From Corticium candelabrum (Eukaryota > Porifera > Homoscleromorpha > Homosclerophorida > Plakinidae): 64,000 nucleotides of DNA. A program made the position numbers and the translations under genes. This document shows positions 62,449 through 64,000 of this stretch, piece by piece. The stretch lies in the NCBI RefSeq assembly GCF_963422355.1, contig NC_085085.1, positions 15,237,043-15,301,042 of the forward strand, read 5' to 3'. Positions within the stretch are counted from its first letter, which is position 1. Every line of letters begins with the position of its first letter. Below the pieces are notes generated by a model that was not told where the DNA came from, ran no database searches, and saw only the letters and a program-made list of their open reading frames with translations.

Positions 62449-63440
62449 GCCAGACTAACCGTCACATAGGCTATAGCTATAGACAGTCTGGGTAACAACT
62501 AAAAACAATTATAACCTTTGATCTGCAGCCAATAACGCAACCGTCTAGTAGCGCAGTTGCATCCCGTTCAGTCAGTGAAAGTACAGTGTATTCTGGTTGC
62601 ACTTCCGCTATAAAATGAACTTTCAACTTCTGTTGGTGGGGTCACAAAGGGGGAGGGGCTGGTGACACAAGACTACAAATGAAACATAGCCAGCCTCTCC
62701 CCTTTCAACATCAAATACAATGTTGTTGAATACTGTATTCGCCCGTAACGGGCATATAGAACAATCCGGGAAATGACAAGGGAGCAGAGAGAGACTGGAT
62801 CGAGTCTACATGAGCGTATAGTTGGGCATGAACGTTTTTTGGCTGAAAGTTCTGACCTGCCGCACATGGGCGTATATACGAGTATGGGCATTATTTCGGT
62901 ATGGGCGTTATTTACAGGCGAATACGGTAATTGCTAACATTATCTCAGCTTTGTACTGTTTACCAATAGTCCTCAAATCAGTAGATGTCTCCAGCCAAAA
63001 ATGTCATTTGCCAAACTAAAGACACATGGTTAGGGTGTCAAGCAAGTATAAGAGTGAACACCCAAGCCGTGAATGGCAACATGGGTACGTTCTGTGAAAG
63101 TCAAGAAGTAACCTTGCTGAGCTACGTTAAAGGGGAAGTCCAACAAAAATGAACTTAACTTGTATGAGTAGATCCTACGAAGGCAAATCGATCGTTATAA
63201 GTTACTCCGTTATCTTCGCTTTTGTAAACGAGAACGAGCGATGTTTCTGTGATGTGCAACGCCCACGCGCCTGCTCCGCGCTTCCTGGTCGATTAAGCTC
63301 CGCCCATTGCAAACGAATCAATGCGTTTACGGATGACTGCTACGGATATATCGAGAATGACGAATGTGAATGCAAAGATATTATGAAGATCTGCCTTCTT
63401 GCCGTCAGTGGTTCCTCTCTAAAGTAAAATGGTGTCGGTA
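62449..63440. other. Otopetrin-like gene 5' flank with one MITE
   Basis: Contains a TA-flanked MITE (62,733-62,926). A plus-strand open frame at 63,149-63,427 (Cys-rich near its middle: RCFCDV, DDCYGYIENDECECKD) is unassigned and unsupported by splice sites or family. Confidence 0.4.
62733..62926. mobile_element. MITE with TA target site
   Basis: The ends CTGTATTCGCC and GGCGAATACGG are inverted repeats, each flanked by TA (62,731-62,732 and 62,927-62,928), as in Tc1/mariner-type non-autonomous elements. GGGCGTTAT-like units recur inside. No ORF. Confidence 0.65.
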
Positions 63441-63828
63441 GAGCTGTTTCCCCGGCAGACTTTGAAGAAGAATTCCTCAATACCACGTCTTACCTAGAGA
63501 ACGCGCTTGTGCTTGAATATTTGTTTATCCTTGTTCTTTTAATACCCGAAGAGAAACGTACAGCGCGCCGTCTGGCGTGTGCTACAGAGGACGTTCCTAT
63601 TTTCACATCCGGTCTGCTCACTTTCTCTTGCCGCTGATTGGTAGCAAGTTACAATCCCGGATGTAAAAATAGGATCATGCTCTGTAGCACACGCCAGACG
63701 GCGCGCTGAACGTTTCTCTTCGGATATTAAAAGAACAAGGATAAACAAATATTCAAGCACAAGCGCGTTCTCTAGGTAAGACGTGGTGTTGAGGAATTCT
63801 GCTTCAAAGTCTGGCGGGGAAACAGCTC
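63441..63828. repeat. Long inverted repeat, 172-bp arms, 44-bp spacer
   Basis: 63,441-63,612 is inverted at 63,657-63,828, about 93-95% identical by eye. Each arm, read outside-in, is open and similar (VSP.DFE.EFLNTTSYLENA, EYLFILVLLI). Transcription through it would give a long hairpin. It may be a MITE with long TIRs or an inverted duplication of an exon; no target duplication was identified. Confidence 0.85.
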
Positions 63829-64000
63829 CAGGGATGCCGGTCCAATTTTTGCCCGGTGCCAAAAATGTGGCCCCAATAGCGTTTTCGGTGCCACTGTTAA
63901 TATCAATATTAAAGACAATTCAAATTAATATCAATGGCAATGTAATCAGTTTTCTATTTCAACAATAAGCATCACTAAAGGACATTATTATTCAGCACCT
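63829..64000. other. Window end, nothing recognised
   Basis: AT-rich sequence without exon or repeat signal. Confidence 0.4.

Noticed and set aside
63149-63427. Possible Cys-rich secreted domain on the plus strand
   Set aside because: Cys spacing is suggestive (CECKD, CYGYIE) but there is no signal peptide, splice support or family match, and it abuts a long inverted repeat.

Overview
The window is eukaryotic and almost certainly from an early-branching, probably marine metazoan; a sponge is my best guess, but that is inference. The evidence is small exons with GT..AG introns, many (CA)n tracts, MITEs and hAT/MULE/Ty3 elements, and a metazoan gene set (ZNFX1-type helicase, NAA25, sedoheptulokinase, IFT22, creatine kinase, an otopetrin-like channel). 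No bacterial, CRISPR or operon signal was seen. Most host genes lie on the minus strand.

Positions 1-31,534 are a young segmental-duplication cluster. The parent locus, on the minus strand, is a roughly 34-exon gene (38,044 to 28,582) that joins a ZNFX1-type SF1 helicase, NF-X1 zinc fingers and a C-terminal PARP (ADP-ribosyltransferase) domain. A short KH-domain gene follows it head to tail. The 3' half of the helicase gene (zinc fingers plus PARP) together with the KH gene occurs three times: copy A (353-8,370), copy B (13,702-23,500) and copy C (24,990-31,534). Only C is joined to the helicase. Copy A abuts the 5' part of an NAA25 gene in the same orientation and with matching splice phase. 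Copy B has a 2.8-kb hAT transposon in a coding exon. The KH gene is complete only in A; B and C share a lost splice donor. A sedoheptulokinase gene with two frameshifts sits between A and B.

Positions 38,045-43,400 hold IFT22 (complete), a creatine kinase encoded almost wholly in one CpG-rich exon, and on the plus strand a lone signal-peptide exon. Positions 44,868-54,140 are nested mobile DNA. A tRNA-derived SINE abuts a LINE fragment, and the LINE is split by an 8.2-kb element that carries a MULE-type transposase and has termini packed with CGTAAA/TTTACG motifs. A plus-strand exon with a membrane segment and a PPxY motif lies at 55,263-55,547. A Ty3/gypsy LTR element fossil with very short (94 bp) LTRs fills 55,599-60,218. 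The right end carries a single-exon otopetrin-like channel gene (60,703-62,448), a TA-flanked MITE and a 172-bp-arm inverted repeat.

The most interesting biology is the helicase-zinc finger-PARP fusion paired with a KH-domain gene, expanded as a block. ZNFX1 and mono-ADP-ribosylating PARPs are both tied to RNA-based innate immunity in other animals, so a role as an RNA-sensing module is plausible but inferred. Several frameshifts in ordinary genes and DNA transposons fall in homopolymer runs, so assembly error should be excluded before calling pseudogenes.
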